Source: Virgibacillus halotolerans (GTDB taxonomy: Bacteria; Bacillota; Bacilli; Bacillales; Amphibacillaceae). From it: 64,000 bases of DNA. The notes beneath the pieces were generated by a model. The model was not told the DNA's origin and ran no database searches. It was given only the letters and a program-made list of their open reading frames with translations. The stretch is taken from contig NZ_JAFBEA010000010.1 of the NCBI RefSeq assembly GCF_016908515.1, positions 1-64,000 on the forward strand, read 5' to 3'. Position numbers and translations under genes: made by a program. Below, piece after piece: positions 1 to 11,026 of this stretch; the stretch's first letter is position 1; every line of letters begins with the position of its first letter.

Positions 1-17
1 TCAAACTCTCCAAAAAA
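1..17 (-). rRNA. rrs: 16S rRNA, extreme 5' end (runs off left edge)
   Basis: Read on the minus strand, the last bases before the edge are GGAGAGTTTGA, the conserved start of bacterial 16S rRNA, preceded by a T run as in Bacillus. Only about 17 nt are inside the window. The rRNA promoter and boxA upstream support the call. An rRNA operon after lysS is also found in B. subtilis (established knowledge). Confidence 0.85.
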
Positions 18-198
18 GTGTTTGAAATAGAATCGACACCAATCGACTCTATCAATTGTCTTAGCTTGTTACTTGTTCATCTAAAGGCAAGCCTTCAGAT
101 GTTCGAAAAACAGTCTCTGTTTTTCTTGACATACTGGTTGTTTTGTTCAGTTTTCAAGGAGCAAATGTTTTGCATCGCTTTAAAACAGCGACTTCATT
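18..198 (-). other. rRNA operon leader with boxA and processing stems
   Basis: Transcribed leader between the rrn promoter and 16S. It holds a boxA-like TGCTCCTTG (156-164, minus strand) within the typical rrn context ending in GAAAACTGAAC, a GAAAAACAG/CTGTTTTTC hairpin (about 104-124), a CATCT..AGGC/GCCT..AGATG hairpin (79-102) and an ATAGA.TCGA/TCGA.TCTAT stem (28-53) close to the 16S start. BoxA recruits the Nus antitermination complex. The last stem may serve RNase processing, which is inference. Confidence 0.7.
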
Positions 199-227
199 AA
201 TATACCATATCGAGTTTTTAATGTCAA
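199..227 (-). promoter_or_regulatory. Sigma-A rRNA promoter
   Basis: Minus-strand TTGACA (222-227), 17-bp spacer, TATATT (199-204). Upstream (231-260) lie A/T tracts like an UP element. It drives the rRNA operon that leaves the left edge. The rest of the gap up to about 530 shows no gene or clear second promoter. Confidence 0.85.
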
Positions 228-530
228 CTCTTTTTTGTATCTTTTTTTAATCTGTTGAATAAGTTTGTTGCAGTTGGTTAAGCAACGATATTAAATTTAC
301 CATGATTATTCGTCGAAAGCAAGAAGAATTTAAAAATAATTTATTGGAAATTGTCAGTTAATCCCTCAACCCTTGTCCTTACTGACTTTTCAAAGCGATA
401 TAACTACTTAAATGGCTGTTTTAACCCTGTGGTTATCATCAACTATACTTAACATACCCGTAAGTAATGATTATAAAACCTCAAAAACGACTTTCTTCAA
501 AGTTTGAAAACAACAATCTTCATTAACTTC

Positions 531-617
531 TGAGAAAACTTGGCATTCGCGAAGCCTTTAATGGTGAATGCCTTAATCGTACTTAAGCAGATAGGTAAGT
601 TTATAATTTTAATCTGC
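531..617. repeat. Family A intergenic element, copy 1
   Basis: About 90 bp beginning GAGAAAACTTGGC on the plus strand. As minus-strand RNA it can form GGCATTC/GAATGCC and GCAGAT/ATCTGC hairpins and ends in CCAAGTTTTCT. It lies between the lysS terminator and the rrn promoter. Six related copies lie elsewhere in the window. Confidence 0.8.
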
Positions 618-645
618 AAAAAAGAAGTTCTTTCTTCTATAGTAA

Positions 646-680
646 AAAGGCCTCTGATCAAAAAACATCAGGGGCCTTTA
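646..680 (-). terminator. lysS terminator
   Basis: Stem of about 13 bp (AAAGGCC.CTGAT / ATCAG.GGCCTTT) with an A-rich loop and a T run on the minus strand, directly after the lysS stop. Confidence 0.85.
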
Positions 681-685
681 AAAAA

Positions 686-2170
<1,485 letters not shown>

Positions 2171-2255
2171 TCATCACTCCAGTCATTGTTGTCTATCATT
2201 ATATAGGAAAACTGCATTTCTTTCATGTAATAATTACCTATCGACGAATCGACAT

Positions 2256-2477
2256 TTAATTTTGTTCGCTATCTGGCTCTAATGTCAGCTCCGCTTTTGC
2301 AATTTGCAACTGGGCAGCGATGTCCTCCAATAATGCTTCAGATGCAGGCGCTACACCACGTTCAATTTTTCCAATCACTGCCATAGAGACATCTAATTGC
2401 TTTGCAAGTTCAACTTGCGTATAGCCTTTTAATTTCCGAAAACCTCTAATCCTTCTTCCTATTCGCTTGGTGTCCAT
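2256..2477 (-). CDS. yazB: Small XRE-family HTH regulator (YazB-like)
   Basis: A 73-residue protein that is almost entirely one Cro/C1 helix-turn-helix (residues about 8-62; YTQVELAKQLDVSMAVIGKIERG is the recognition region). It sits after folK as yazB does in B. subtilis, overlapping folK by 19 bp, so it is translated from the folate operon mRNA. The target is unknown. Its place hints at a link with folate or lysS expression, but nothing in the sequence proves this. Confidence 0.85.
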   Translation of the reverse strand: MDTKRIGRRIRGFRKLKGYTQVELAKQLDVSMAVIGKIERGVAPASEALLEDIAAQLQIAKAELTLEPDSEQN

Positions 2478-2959
2478 TCTTTTACATCCTTTTTGTCTGT
2501 AGGTGGAAGTTCATCTATATAATCCGCAACTGGCCTATCCCATGGCGGTATAATGGCTGTTGGTGCAATTTCATTCAATGGAATCAACACAAATGCCCGC
2601 TCATGCATTCGCGGATGCGGAATAATTAATCTGTCCATTTTACTATTTTCTTGATTATAGAGTAAAATGTCAAGGTCTATTGTTCTTGGTCCAAACCGAA
2701 TAACCCGCTTCCTTCCTAATAACTGTTCAATTTGCTGGCAGCAATTTAACAGTTCAATGGAAGATAGTGATGTTTCTATCTCGACGACCATATTTAAAAA
2801 ATCCGCCTGATCTGTGTAACCAACAGGTGCCGTTTCATAAATGGAAGATTGCTTGACAATCGTAATAGACCGCTGATTGGTCAGCGATTGTAATGCACTT
2901 GTGATATGTTCATATCTTGGTTCTATATTGGTTCCTAGTGCTATATATGCTTTGTTCAT
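2459..2959 (-). CDS. folK: 2-amino-4-hydroxy-6-hydroxymethyldihydropteridine pyrophosphokinase
   Basis: Transfers pyrophosphate from ATP to 6-hydroxymethyl-dihydropterin in folate synthesis. The 166 residues match the HPPK family. The signature GPRTIDLDI at 90-98 contains the two metal-binding aspartates (D95, D97), and the N-terminal YIALGTNI is typical. It overlaps folB by 4 bp and yazB by 19 bp, giving tight translational coupling. Confidence 0.96.
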   Translation of the reverse strand: MNKAYIALGTNIEPRYEHITSALQSLTNQRSITIVKQSSIYETAPVGYTDQADFLNMVVEIETSLSSIELLNCCQQIEQLLGRKRVIRFGPRTIDLDILLYNQENSKMDRLIIPHPRMHERAFVLIPLNEIAPTAIIPPWDRPVADYIDELPPTDKKDVKEWTPSE

Positions 2960-3321
2960 ACTGACTTCTCCCGATAAATTTCAACTGCAACTGATTGATA
3001 ATGTCCCGGTATAGGTGGGTCCGGTTTAATTACCTTCACTTGAATCGCTTCTAACAAGTCAAAGGAAGTAAGTAACTTATCTGCTATCTTCTCTGCAACT
3101 GCCTCGACAAGTTTTTTCGCTTCTCCCTCTACAATTCCTTTAATTAATTCATAAGCATGTCCATAGTGAATAGAATCATTCATGTCATCAGACTTACCTG
3201 CCTTTTTTAAATCCACAAATAATGCCACATCGACATTAAACCGTTGTCCCAGCTTATTTTCTTCTGGAAATAAGCCATGGAAGCCATAAAATTGCATTTG
3301 GTTAAGGACTATTTTATCCAA
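2956..3321 (-). CDS. folB: Dihydroneopterin aldolase
   Basis: Cleaves 7,8-dihydroneopterin to the hydroxymethyl pterin used by FolK. The 121-residue length and the motifs FYGFHGLFPEENKLGQRF near the N-terminus and DPPIPGHYQSVAVEI near the C-terminus are characteristic. It overlaps folP by 8 bp and folK by 4 bp, so folP-folB-folK is one transcriptional unit. Confidence 0.95.
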   Translation of the reverse strand: MDKIVLNQMQFYGFHGLFPEENKLGQRFNVDVALFVDLKKAGKSDDMNDSIHYGHAYELIKGIVEGEAKKLVEAVAEKIADKLLTSFDLLEAIQVKVIKPDPPIPGHYQSVAVEIYREKSV

Positions 3322-4138
3322 TTGCAGTTCCTCCCTTTCCTAACATTGCATCCATCATTTTTGTTAGCTCCGCCGTAAGCCTCACATTATGTACCCGAAC
3401 AATTTGAGCACCTTTGTTGATCCCTAAACAGGTTGTGGCACCCGTTCCAATATCTCGTTCTGCTGGAGGCAAGTCGAGTATTTCTCCAATAAATGTTTTT
3501 CGTGAAGCAGCTAATAAAAGCGGGTAGCCTAATTCAGTTAACTGTTCCAAGTTATTCAATACAACTAAATTATCTGCCCCTGTCTTAGCAAAGCCAATTC
3601 CGGGGTCTATTATTATTTTATCTCTGTGCACTCCTGCTTCCAGTGCGATGTCAATGCTTTCCGATAAATCCTGCTTCATATCATCAATCAGAGATGTATA
3701 ATTCATATTTGTTCTGTTATGCATTAAAATAATTGGTGTACCCTTTTCTGCTGCGACTTCGGCAATCTCAGGCTCGCGCTTGGCACCCCAAACATCGTTC
3801 ACAATAGACGCGCCTGCCTCAATTGCTTGTTTAGCAACCGCTGCTTTATATGTATCAATGGAAATAGGTATGGTTATTTCATCCTTGATTGCTTGAATCA
3901 TCGGGATGACGCGTTCCAGTTCTTCCTCTAATGATACTGGCTGATGGTCCGGCCGTGTAGATTCTCCACCAATATCGATTATATCTGCACCTAGCCGTTC
4001 CATCTCCACCGCTTGTTTTACTGCAATGTCAATGGATGTATAGTTTCCTCCATCAGAGAAAGAATCCGGGGTAACATTTAAAATACCCATAATATGTGTT
4101 CGCGATGAAAAATCATATGTGTGTGTGTTTATTTTCAT
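3314..4138 (-). CDS. folP: Dihydropteroate synthase
   Basis: Joins p-aminobenzoate to the pterin pyrophosphate; the target of sulfonamides. The 274-residue TIM barrel shows NVTPDSFSDGG (21-31), the DIGGESTRP pterin site and a C-terminal AASRKTFIG segment. It is the first gene of the folate cluster. In B. subtilis it follows pabB-pabA-pabC; these are absent here and only a non-coding gap separates it from cysK. The AGAGGAAGG ribosome site is 13 nt from the ATG, which is long. Confidence 0.96.
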   Translation of the reverse strand: MKINTHTYDFSSRTHIMGILNVTPDSFSDGGNYTSIDIAVKQAVEMERLGADIIDIGGESTRPDHQPVSLEEELERVIPMIQAIKDEITIPISIDTYKAAVAKQAIEAGASIVNDVWGAKREPEIAEVAAEKGTPIILMHNRTNMNYTSLIDDMKQDLSESIDIALEAGVHRDKIIIDPGIGFAKTGADNLVVLNNLEQLTELGYPLLLAASRKTFIGEILDLPPAERDIGTGATTCLGINKGAQIVRVHNVRLTAELTKMMDAMLGKGGTAIG

Positions 4139-4420
4139 TTTTATATCGTTACCTTCCTCTAGTAGCCTTATTCCTTTACTATCGTATCATATAATGCCTT
4201 TATCTAGTAGAAATTTAGAACAGCAAAAGTCTCTTTTTAACAACGTGCAAACGGGAAATATGCTGACGGGATAAAAAAACACGATAGGTGGTAGCGAATT
4301 GCTGTTGACTTATCAGAGGAAGAATTCCGAGAGCTGCTAGTTGTTGGGCGCTGGTCTCTTAACACCACGTTCAGTGGCGACGATGACACTAGTACGCCCT
4401 GTAGTCGAATCCGGACAACT
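4139..4420. other. Non-coding gap replacing the pab genes, with an unexplained GC-richer segment
   Basis: About 280 bp between folP and the cysK terminator. The folP-proximal part is AT-rich; TATGAT with a poor -35 is the best promoter candidate. Bases about 4240-4415 are richer in G+C than other gaps here and contain a plus-strand open stretch without a start codon. It is not one of families A-C. It may be a remnant of the pab region or a single copy of another dispersed element. Confidence 0.4.
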
Positions 4421-4463
4421 AAAAAAGGGGATTAACACTGAAACAAAAGTGTTAACCCCCTTG
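4421..4463 (-). terminator. cysK terminator
   Basis: Near-perfect 13-bp stem (GGGGGTTAACACT / AGTGTTAATCCCC, minus strand) followed by a T run, just after the cysK stop. Confidence 0.9.
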
Positions 4464-4477
4464 ATAAACTGGTTTAT

Positions 4478-5410
4478 TTATTCATTTTCTTGATCAAATT
4501 GATATAGTGGCGTGGATAAGTATCGTTCACCGTTATCCGGGATGATGGCGAGGACCTTTTTCCCTTTACCAAGTGTTTTGGCTACTTGTTGAGCTGCTGC
4601 AACAGCCGCTCCCGCAGAGACCCCGCCTAGAATACCATTTGTGGTTGCAACTTCACGTGACGTGGCGAATGCCTCATCATTAGAAATACGGATGATTTCA
4701 TCGTAGATATCCGTGTCTAATACGCCTGGGACAAATCCGGCACCCAACCCCTGAATTTTATGTGGTCCCGGTGATCCACCAGATAGAATAGGAGAGTCTT
4801 CCGGTTCTACTGCATAAATTTTAATTCCGGAAAAGTTGTCTTTTAACACTTTTCCAGCTCCTGTAATGGTTCCGCCTGTTCCAATTCCGGAAACAAATCC
4901 GTCCAAACCATCACGCATTTGTTCTACAATTTCCTTCCCAGTTGTACGGGCATGTACTTCCGGATTGGCTGCATTGTTAAATTGTTGCGGCATATAATAA
5001 CCATGTTCTGCTTTAAGATCTTCGGCTTTTTTAATTGCGCCTTTCATTCCATCTGCACCAGGCGTTAAAACAAGTTCAGCACCATAAGCGCGCAACAGAT
5101 TACGACGCTCTTTACTCATCGTATCCGGCATAACAAGAACAGCTTTATATCCTTTTGCTGCTGCTACCATCGCCAAACCAATCCCTGTATTACCGCTAGT
5201 TGGCTCAATGATCGTATCCCCATCTTTTAAAAGCCCTTCTTTTTCCGCAGCTTCTACCATGGATAATGCAATTCGATCCTTTACCGAACTACCTGGACCC
5301 ATAAACTCTAATTTCAAATAAATATCTGCACTGTTTTCGTCTGTCATGCGATTTAATTTAACAATCGGTGTTTCTCCAATTAAGCCAGTTATATTATCTG
5401 CAACTCTCAT
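4478..5410 (-). CDS. cysK: Cysteine synthase A (O-acetylserine sulfhydrylase)
   Basis: PLP enzyme making cysteine from O-acetylserine and sulfide. The 310 residues are typical. PLP-binding Lys44 lies in SSVKDRIA, followed by the TSGNTGIG substrate loop and the GTGGTITG phosphate loop. The ATG at 5410 is chosen because GGGAGG (5418-5423) is 7 nt upstream; the longer TTG start would begin at the ribosome site. It has its own promoter and terminator. In B. subtilis cysK responds to CymR and sulfur supply; no certain CymR box was recognised here. Confidence 0.97.
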   Translation of the reverse strand: MRVADNITGLIGETPIVKLNRMTDENSADIYLKLEFMGPGSSVKDRIALSMVEAAEKEGLLKDGDTIIEPTSGNTGIGLAMVAAAKGYKAVLVMPDTMSKERRNLLRAYGAELVLTPGADGMKGAIKKAEDLKAEHGYYMPQQFNNAANPEVHARTTGKEIVEQMRDGLDGFVSGIGTGGTITGAGKVLKDNFSGIKIYAVEPEDSPILSGGSPGPHKIQGLGAGFVPGVLDTDIYDEIIRISNDEAFATSREVATTNGILGGVSAGAAVAAAQQVAKTLGKGKKVLAIIPDNGERYLSTPLYQFDQENE

Positions 5411-5453
5411 GAAACAACCTCCCAATTCATAGTTAATTTGTATGATTAATTAC

Positions 5454-5482
5454 AATGTACGTTGTTTCCGCTTATTTGTCAA
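5454..5482 (-). promoter_or_regulatory. Sigma-A promoter of cysK
   Basis: TTGACA (5477-5482), 17-bp spacer, TACATT (5454-5459) on the minus strand, about 45 bp before the cysK ATG. Confidence 0.7.
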
Positions 5483-5517
5483 CAATTCCAACTGAAAAAA
5501 GGCAAATATTTGATAAA

Positions 5518-6417
5518 TCATTTTTCTTCGAATATCCATTCAATGTCTAATTTATCCCATAGTGGGTCTGCCGTTAATGATTGCCCCTGTTCCTGTAAGG
5601 CAAGCTCGCTTTTTACATAGGGTTTGATTTCATCGTAGGTAAATTCAATGGATGGAAGCTTTTGATGTAAATAAAGGATGGAAAACCCCTTGTCTACTTT
5701 AATTGGCTCACTATACGAATGTGCTTTCATCTTATCTGCTACTGTTTCATATTCGCTAGGGAAAAACTGACTCGTTGTCGTGATAAAGCCAAGATATCCC
5801 CCGTCTTTTTTTGAATCTTCATCAATGGAATACTCCCGGGCAAGTAAATCAAATGATGCACCATCATCTAACTCCTTGACCACCTTTTCAGCAACATCCT
5901 TATCTTCCACTACGATATGGGACATTTGCATTGCGGCTTTAAAGTTGTACTGATTTTTATACGTGTCATAGAATTCCTTGATTTTTTGTTCATCAATCGC
6001 TACATCCTTCGTTAACAGTGCTTCCAATTGATACCGGTAGCGAATATCCTCTCGCCAACCTGCTTCCTTTTCTTCCATCTCTTCTTTCGTCATAATCCCC
6101 TGCATAGATGTTAACAATGCTAGTTCCCGGTCTACTACTTTATCGGGAACTTCAATTTTATTTTTCTTCGCTAGTTTTTTTACAGCGGTACGATCTATCA
6201 TCGTTTTTAGCTGCTGCTTTCCGTTCGCATGACGCAAATCGCGCATCCAATCTTCAAAGGAAATCGATTCTCCATCTATTGACGCGACTGGCCCATTCGT
6301 CCTTACCTTTACATCTTCCTCCACAACAACCGTTTCACCCTTATTCCAAAAAAGCAATGTTGCAATGTTCGTAATTAAAAGGACGATAACTATGCCTAGT
6401 AATAATCTTTTCGACAC
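5518..6417 (-). CDS. yacD: Membrane-anchored PpiC-type peptidyl-prolyl isomerase (YacD-like)
   Basis: A 299-residue protein with one N-terminal membrane segment (about 4-24) and no lipobox cysteine, so it is a membrane-anchored, outward-facing foldase rather than a lipoprotein like PrsA. The parvulin domain spans about 160-265 (SHIVVEDKDVAEKVVKEL ... DGGYLGFI). Its place between hslO and cysK matches yacD of B. subtilis. The start is GTG; the ribosome site (GAAGGGAAG) is moderate. It probably helps fold secreted or cell-wall proteins, which is family inference. Confidence 0.88.
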   Translation of the reverse strand: MSKRLLLGIVIVLLITNIATLLFWNKGETVVVEEDVKVRTNGPVASIDGESISFEDWMRDLRHANGKQQLKTMIDRTAVKKLAKKNKIEVPDKVVDRELALLTSMQGIMTKEEMEEKEAGWREDIRYRYQLEALLTKDVAIDEQKIKEFYDTYKNQYNFKAAMQMSHIVVEDKDVAEKVVKELDDGASFDLLAREYSIDEDSKKDGGYLGFITTTSQFFPSEYETVADKMKAHSYSEPIKVDKGFSILYLHQKLPSIEFTYDEIKPYVKSELALQEQGQSLTADPLWDKLDIEWIFEEK

Positions 6418-6435
6418 GGTAACAACTTCCCTTCA

Positions 6436-7305
6436 TTACTGAATCAATGCCTCTAGTTCTGTTTCATTGAAATGGTATGTTTCATTACAAAAGTGGCAAG
6501 TTGCTTCTGCCCCTTTATCTTCGTCAATCATACTTCGTATTTCTGCATTCCCTAGGCCGATAATAGCCTGCTCCACACGTTCTTTAGAACATTTACAGCG
6601 AAATTCAATTGGGAGCTTTTCATGAATTTTCACTTCTTCATCACCAAACAACCGCGCAAGGATCTGCTCAGGTGTATTCCCTTCCCGGATCAGTGTCGAA
6701 ATGGCTGGAAAGGATTGAATTTCTTCTTCTAATCGATCAATAATTTCCTCATCCGCACCCGGCATGACTTGAACAATAAAGCCGCCTGCAGCCAGAATAG
6801 AAAGATCTGGATTTACCAATACACCTGCACCAACGGCAGAAGGTATTTGTTCGGAATTGGCAAAGTAATAGGTAAAATCTTCACTAATTTCCCCGGAAAT
6901 AATTGGAACTTCTCCAGTGAAATAATCCTTTAACCCTAAATCTTTAGTAACACTTATATTCCCTTCCTTACCTACGGCACGCGCTACATCCAGTTTTCCC
7001 TTTTCATTTAGATCAAAGTCGACATGCGGATTCGTTACATAAGCGCGGACTTGTCCTTCCGCATTACCGTCAGCGATGATTGCTCCTATAGGACCTTTTC
7101 CTTCCACTTTAACAGTAATAGAGTCGTCCCCTTTTAGCATTGCACCCATCATCGCTGTTATCGTAATCGTTCTACCTAAAGCAGCGGAAGCCGTTGCCCA
7201 AGTATCATGTCGCCTGCTTGCTTCACCCACTGTATTAGTAGAGCTAATTGCATACGCACGAACCATTCCATTATATGTTGTTGCTTTCACCAAATAATCC
7301 TTCAT
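6436..7305 (-). CDS. hslO: Redox-regulated chaperone Hsp33
   Basis: Cytoplasmic holdase activated by disulfide formation when zinc is lost. The 289 residues agree with the family. The C-terminal zinc site is FRCKC ... CHFC, four cysteines in the CxC/CxxC pattern. ATG at 7305 is chosen because GGGAG lies 9 nt upstream; a GTG 36 nt earlier has no site and would overlap the coaX end. It follows coaX closely and precedes yacD, so coaX-hslO-yacD is probably one operon. Confidence 0.96.
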   Translation of the reverse strand: MKDYLVKATTYNGMVRAYAISSTNTVGEASRRHDTWATASAALGRTITITAMMGAMLKGDDSITVKVEGKGPIGAIIADGNAEGQVRAYVTNPHVDFDLNEKGKLDVARAVGKEGNISVTKDLGLKDYFTGEVPIISGEISEDFTYYFANSEQIPSAVGAGVLVNPDLSILAAGGFIVQVMPGADEEIIDRLEEEIQSFPAISTLIREGNTPEQILARLFGDEEVKIHEKLPIEFRCKCSKERVEQAIIGLGNAEIRSMIDEDKGAEATCHFCNETYHFNETELEALIQ

Positions 7306-7342
7306 TATGATTACTCCCTCTTTATTTAATAATCCTGTCACT

Positions 7343-8110
7343 TCATTTGTTCTTTTGATAGATCGAATATAAACCCCTTAACGTTAAATAGGGATCAACT
7401 TCATCAATTGTATCCGAAGCTTCGGCCATTAACTTTGCCAGGCCGCCTGTTGCAATGACCCTTGGTGCAGTATTGACTTCTTTCTTTATCCGTTTCACCA
7501 AACCATCAACTTGTTCTGCATAGCCATAGAACACACCTGATTGCATGGCACCTACAGTTGACGTTCCCACAACCTGCTCTGGTGCCTGAATTTCAATCTT
7601 AGGCAGTTTCGACGCTTTACTATATAGGGCATCCATAGAAATCTGAATCCCCGGGGTGATCACCCCACCACGGTAGGATTGTTCTTCATCGACATAGCAA
7701 AAGGTAGTAGCAGTACCGAAGTCAATAATAACGAGTGGTGCGCCATATGTTTCAATTGCCCCGACAGCATTAACAATTCGGTCAGCACCGATTTCCTTCG
7801 AATTGGGGTAATTCATTTTTAAATGCGTTTGTACCATTTCCTTGCCTACAACTAAAGGATCTATTTTAAAATATGTCCTGCACATTTTTTCCAATGCAAA
7901 CATAATTGGAGGGACTACAGAAGATATAATAATTCCCTTAATATCTGAAAAGCCAATTCCTCTATGGTCAAATAATGAACTGATTAACATCCCAAATTCG
8001 TCTTCCGTTTTGTACCGATCTGTTTTGATCCGCCATTGATGTTTTAATTGCTCTTGCTCAAATACACCTAATACCATATTCGTATTTCCCACATCCAGAA
8101 CAAATAGCAT
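7343..8110 (-). CDS. coaX: Type III pantothenate kinase
   Basis: Phosphorylates pantothenate, the first step of coenzyme A synthesis. The 255 residues show the ASKHA fold: [10 protein letters not shown] (6-15), the GADRIVNA substrate motif near 107 and DFGTATTF near 130. Type III enzymes are not inhibited by CoA and need a monovalent cation (family knowledge). It is separated from ftsH by the ftsH terminator and probably has its own promoter. Confidence 0.96.
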   Translation of the reverse strand: MLFVLDVGNTNMVLGVFEQEQLKHQWRIKTDRYKTEDEFGMLISSLFDHRGIGFSDIKGIIISSVVPPIMFALEKMCRTYFKIDPLVVGKEMVQTHLKMNYPNSKEIGADRIVNAVGAIETYGAPLVIIDFGTATTFCYVDEEQSYRGGVITPGIQISMDALYSKASKLPKIEIQAPEQVVGTSTVGAMQSGVFYGYAEQVDGLVKRIKKEVNTAPRVIATGGLAKLMAEASDTIDEVDPYLTLRGLYSIYQKNK

Positions 8111-8229
8111 TGTTCACCAAACCTTCCCGCGAAATATATGCACTTTAAAATTTAGCTTTACTATTTTTTTAATATACCACACTTCACCATGTATTAGAAT
8201 TAGATGGCCTGGGGTGTTAATAAAAGTAA

Positions 8230-8272
8230 AAAACAGCCACTTATTTCTATAAATAAGTGGCTGCTTGTTTTT
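8230..8272 (-). terminator. ftsH terminator
   Basis: 13-bp stem (CAGCCACTTATTT / AAATAAGTGGCTG) with a 4-nt loop and T runs on both sides, so it may work in both directions. It lies against the ftsH stop. Confidence 0.9.
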
Positions 8273-10312
8273 TTAAGCTTTATTATTATCTCCGTCTTCC
8301 GATGGAGTATCTATTTCTTTTTCTTCATCTGCGCTCGTTTCATTCTCTTCAGATTCAGCTTCGGCTTTACGTTTTTCCTGCCTTTGCCTTTCTGCTCTTT
8401 CTTTCGCTTCTTCGTAAGTCTCTGGATGGGGTTCTTCATCCGCCTTGGACTGAATGTTAACTTTTAAATCTTCTTCCGGTTCTGGTAGTACACCATCTTC
8501 AAATAATGATTTAATTTGTTTTGCATCCAACGTTTCTACCTCAAGCAATGTTGAAGCAATCAGCTCCAGCTTATCCTTATGTTCTGTCAGAATGCTTTTC
8601 GCCCGATCATAACAATGGTTAATGAAGTTTTGCATTTCTTCATCAATTTTTTGTGCGATCGAATCACTAAAGTTTGAGTCATCCTGAATGTCGCGACCTA
8701 AGAATACTTGATTACCACTGCCGCTGGTAAATTGAATTGGTCCTATTTTATCACTCATACCATACTCGGTTATCATTTTCTTAGCAATCGATGTGGCACG
8801 TTCAAAGTCATTCGAAGCACCAGTACTCACTTCACCAAAGATTAATTCCTCCGCTACGCGTCCACCAAGCAAACCGGTAATCTTATCAAACAACTCTGGC
8901 TTGGTCATGAAATAACGGTCTTCCCTTGGTAGCATGACAGCATAACCGCCAGCCTGCCCACGAGGAACGATTGTCACTTTATGAACCACATCCGCGTCAT
9001 CTAACACCATACCGATAATCGTGTGACCACTCTCGTGATAAGCAACAATATCCCGTTCTTTTTTCGAGATTACCCTGCTTTTCTTCGAAGGTCCTGCAAT
9101 GATACGGTCAATCGCCTCATCAATATCTAACATACCGATTGTAGTACGCTCTCCTCTTGCTGCAAAAAGCGCCGCCTCGTTTAGCAGGTTCTCTAAATCT
9201 GCACCAGAAAATCCAGGTGTACGCATTGCTATCGTTTTAAGGTCAACTGTATCATCAAACGGCTTATTTCTGGAATGGACTTTCAGTACATCCTCACGTC
9301 CCCTAACATCTGGACGGTCTACCACAATTTGACGGTCAAAACGGCCTGGACGCAGCAATGCCGGGTCAAGGATATCTGCACGGTTTGTTGCCGCAATCAT
9401 GATGATACCTTCATTCGCACCAAATCCGTCCATTTCAACAAGTAGTTGGTTTAGTGTTTGTTCACGTTCATCGTGACCACCACCAAGACCGGCACCACGT
9501 TGTCTACCAACCGCATCAATCTCATCTATAAATATGATACATGGCGCATTTTTCTTCGCGTTTTCAAATAAATCACGAACACGGGAAGCACCCACACCAA
9601 CGAACATTTCAACGAAGTCAGAACCACTGATAGAGAAAAACGGTGTTCCTGCTTCACCTGCAACTGCACGGGCAAGTAATGTCTTACCTGTTCCCGGAGG
9701 TCCAACTAGGAGTACCCCTTTTGGAATTCGCGCACCAACAGCAGTAAATTTGCGTGGATCCTTCAAAAAGTCAACAACTTCAACAAGTTCTTGCTTTTCT
9801 TCATCGGCTCCAGCAACATCTTTAAAACGAACCTTCTGTTTATCTTCTGTATACATTTTCGCCTTACTCTTACCAAAGTTCATGACACGGCCGCCACCGC
9901 CGCCGCCACCTTGTGCCTGGCTAAGTATAAATAAGAAAAATAGACCAATAATTAAAAATGGAATCATGGTTGTTAAGAACGTAACCCATCCGCTTGGCTT
10001 TTCCTCTTCCTCTACTTTAAGTATACTTTGTTCTGTTGCCTGATCTGTAATATTTGCAACGATATCTGTATTATCCGGAACTTGCGCAACAAATGTCTTA
10101 TCGCCTTCTGTTAACTTTCCAGTATATCGAATAATACCGTTTGCTGGCTGCATCGTCATTTCGTCGATTTCACCATTATTTAAAGCTTCCGTAAATTCCT
10201 TTACATTAAATTCCTTTTCTTCTTCGTTCTGTCCATTAAACATACTTATAACAGCAACAATGCCTAGAAAAATAAGTAGTCCGAAGAATACATTCCGAAA
10301 TATCCGATTCAT
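8273..10312 (-). CDS. ftsH: ATP-dependent zinc metalloprotease FtsH
   Basis: Membrane AAA+ protease that degrades membrane and regulatory proteins. Two membrane segments (about 8-26 and 110-130) flank an external domain; then a glycine-rich linker, Walker A GPPGTGKT (204-211), Walker [12 protein letters not shown], and the zinc site HESGH near 430. The C-terminal 70 residues are a highly acidic, glutamate-rich tail longer than in many homologues. ATG at 10312 is chosen because GGAGG is 6 nt upstream; the in-frame TTG two codons earlier is closer to the site. Confidence 0.97.
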   Translation of the reverse strand: MNRIFRNVFFGLLIFLGIVAVISMFNGQNEEEKEFNVKEFTEALNNGEIDEMTMQPANGIIRYTGKLTEGDKTFVAQVPDNTDIVANITDQATEQSILKVEEEEKPSGWVTFLTTMIPFLIIGLFFLFILSQAQGGGGGGGRVMNFGKSKAKMYTEDKQKVRFKDVAGADEEKQELVEVVDFLKDPRKFTAVGARIPKGVLLVGPPGTGKTLLARAVAGEAGTPFFSISGSDFVEMFVGVGASRVRDLFENAKKNAPCIIFIDEIDAVGRQRGAGLGGGHDEREQTLNQLLVEMDGFGANEGIIMIAATNRADILDPALLRPGRFDRQIVVDRPDVRGREDVLKVHSRNKPFDDTVDLKTIAMRTPGFSGADLENLLNEAALFAARGERTTIGMLDIDEAIDRIIAGPSKKSRVISKKERDIVAYHESGHTIIGMVLDDADVVHKVTIVPRGQAGGYAVMLPREDRYFMTKPELFDKITGLLGGRVAEELIFGEVSTGASNDFERATSIAKKMITEYGMSDKIGPIQFTSGSGNQVFLGRDIQDDSNFSDSIAQKIDEEMQNFINHCYDRAKSILTEHKDKLELIASTLLEVETLDAKQIKSLFEDGVLPEPEEDLKVNIQSKADEEPHPETYEEAKERAERQRQEKRKAEAESEENETSADEEKEIDTPSEDGDNNKA

Positions 10313-10348
10313 TGCCAACCTCCTCCCAAACGGGAAAAACTATAGTAT

Positions 10349-10378
10349 ATCGTACCATATGAAAAAGTTTAAATACAA
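10349..10378 (-). promoter_or_regulatory. Candidate sigma-A promoter of ftsH
   Basis: TTGTAT (10373-10378), 18-bp spacer, TACGAT (10349-10354), minus strand, just before the ftsH ribosome site. The match is moderate. An 8-bp inverted repeat GTAAACAG/CTGTTTAC (10421-10454) lies between it and hprT. Confidence 0.5.
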
Positions 10379-10465
10379 CTAATTTCATCTGAAAAACCTT
10401 TTTCTTTCTGAACGCTGATCGTAAACAGCAGGAATTAAATCATACACTGTTTACCATAACACTAA

Positions 10466-11014
10466 TTACGCTTCTTCCCCACCATAAACTTCCGGTTTAA
10501 GAACACCGATATATGGCAAATTACGATATTTTTGATCATAATCCAAACCATAACCCACAACAAACTCATTAGGGACTTCAAATCCGACCAGATCTGCTTT
10601 AATCGCTGCCGTTCTTCCAGAAGGCTTATCAAGTAATGTAACAATCTTAATTGATTTCGCTTTACGGTATTTAAACAAATCAACAAGATAGCTTAGGGTT
10701 AGGCCACTATCGATAATATCCTCGATAATTAATAAATCACGACCTTCCACTTTTGTGTCAAGGTCTTTTACAATTTTCACTTCACCTGAAGAGCGCATTT
10801 CCCCACCATAACTTGATACGTCCATAAAGTCCATTTCCAAATGGGTTTCTATATTCCGTATTATATCAGACATAAAAGGCAATGCACCTTTTAATACGCC
10901 AATTACTAATGGGAATTTGTTGTCATACTCCGAAGTTAACTGCTTACCAATTTCTTTACACTTTTTATCTATGTCCTCACGTGATATTAATATATGATCA
11001 ATATCATTATGCAT
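10466..11014 (-). CDS. hpt: Hypoxanthine-guanine phosphoribosyltransferase
   Basis: Purine salvage: joins hypoxanthine or guanine to PRPP. The 182 residues contain the PRPP loop [14 protein letters not shown] (about 93-106) and the flexible-loop [11 protein letters not shown] region. It stands between tilS and ftsH as hprT does in B. subtilis, where HprT and TilS have been linked to ftsH control; this is family context only. Confidence 0.96.
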   Translation of the reverse strand: MHNDIDHILISREDIDKKCKEIGKQLTSEYDNKFPLVIGVLKGALPFMSDIIRNIETHLEMDFMDVSSYGGEMRSSGEVKIVKDLDTKVEGRDLLIIEDIIDSGLTLSYLVDLFKYRKAKSIKIVTLLDKPSGRTAAIKADLVGFEVPNEFVVGYGLDYDQKYRNLPYIGVLKPEVYGGEEA

Positions 11015-11026
11015 ATGCGCTGCCTC

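Noticed and set aside
4289-4433. Plus-strand open stretch with VDLSEEEFRELLVV in the folP-cysK gap
   Set aside because: No start codon or ribosome site, ends in the cysK terminator; noted only as part of an unexplained segment.
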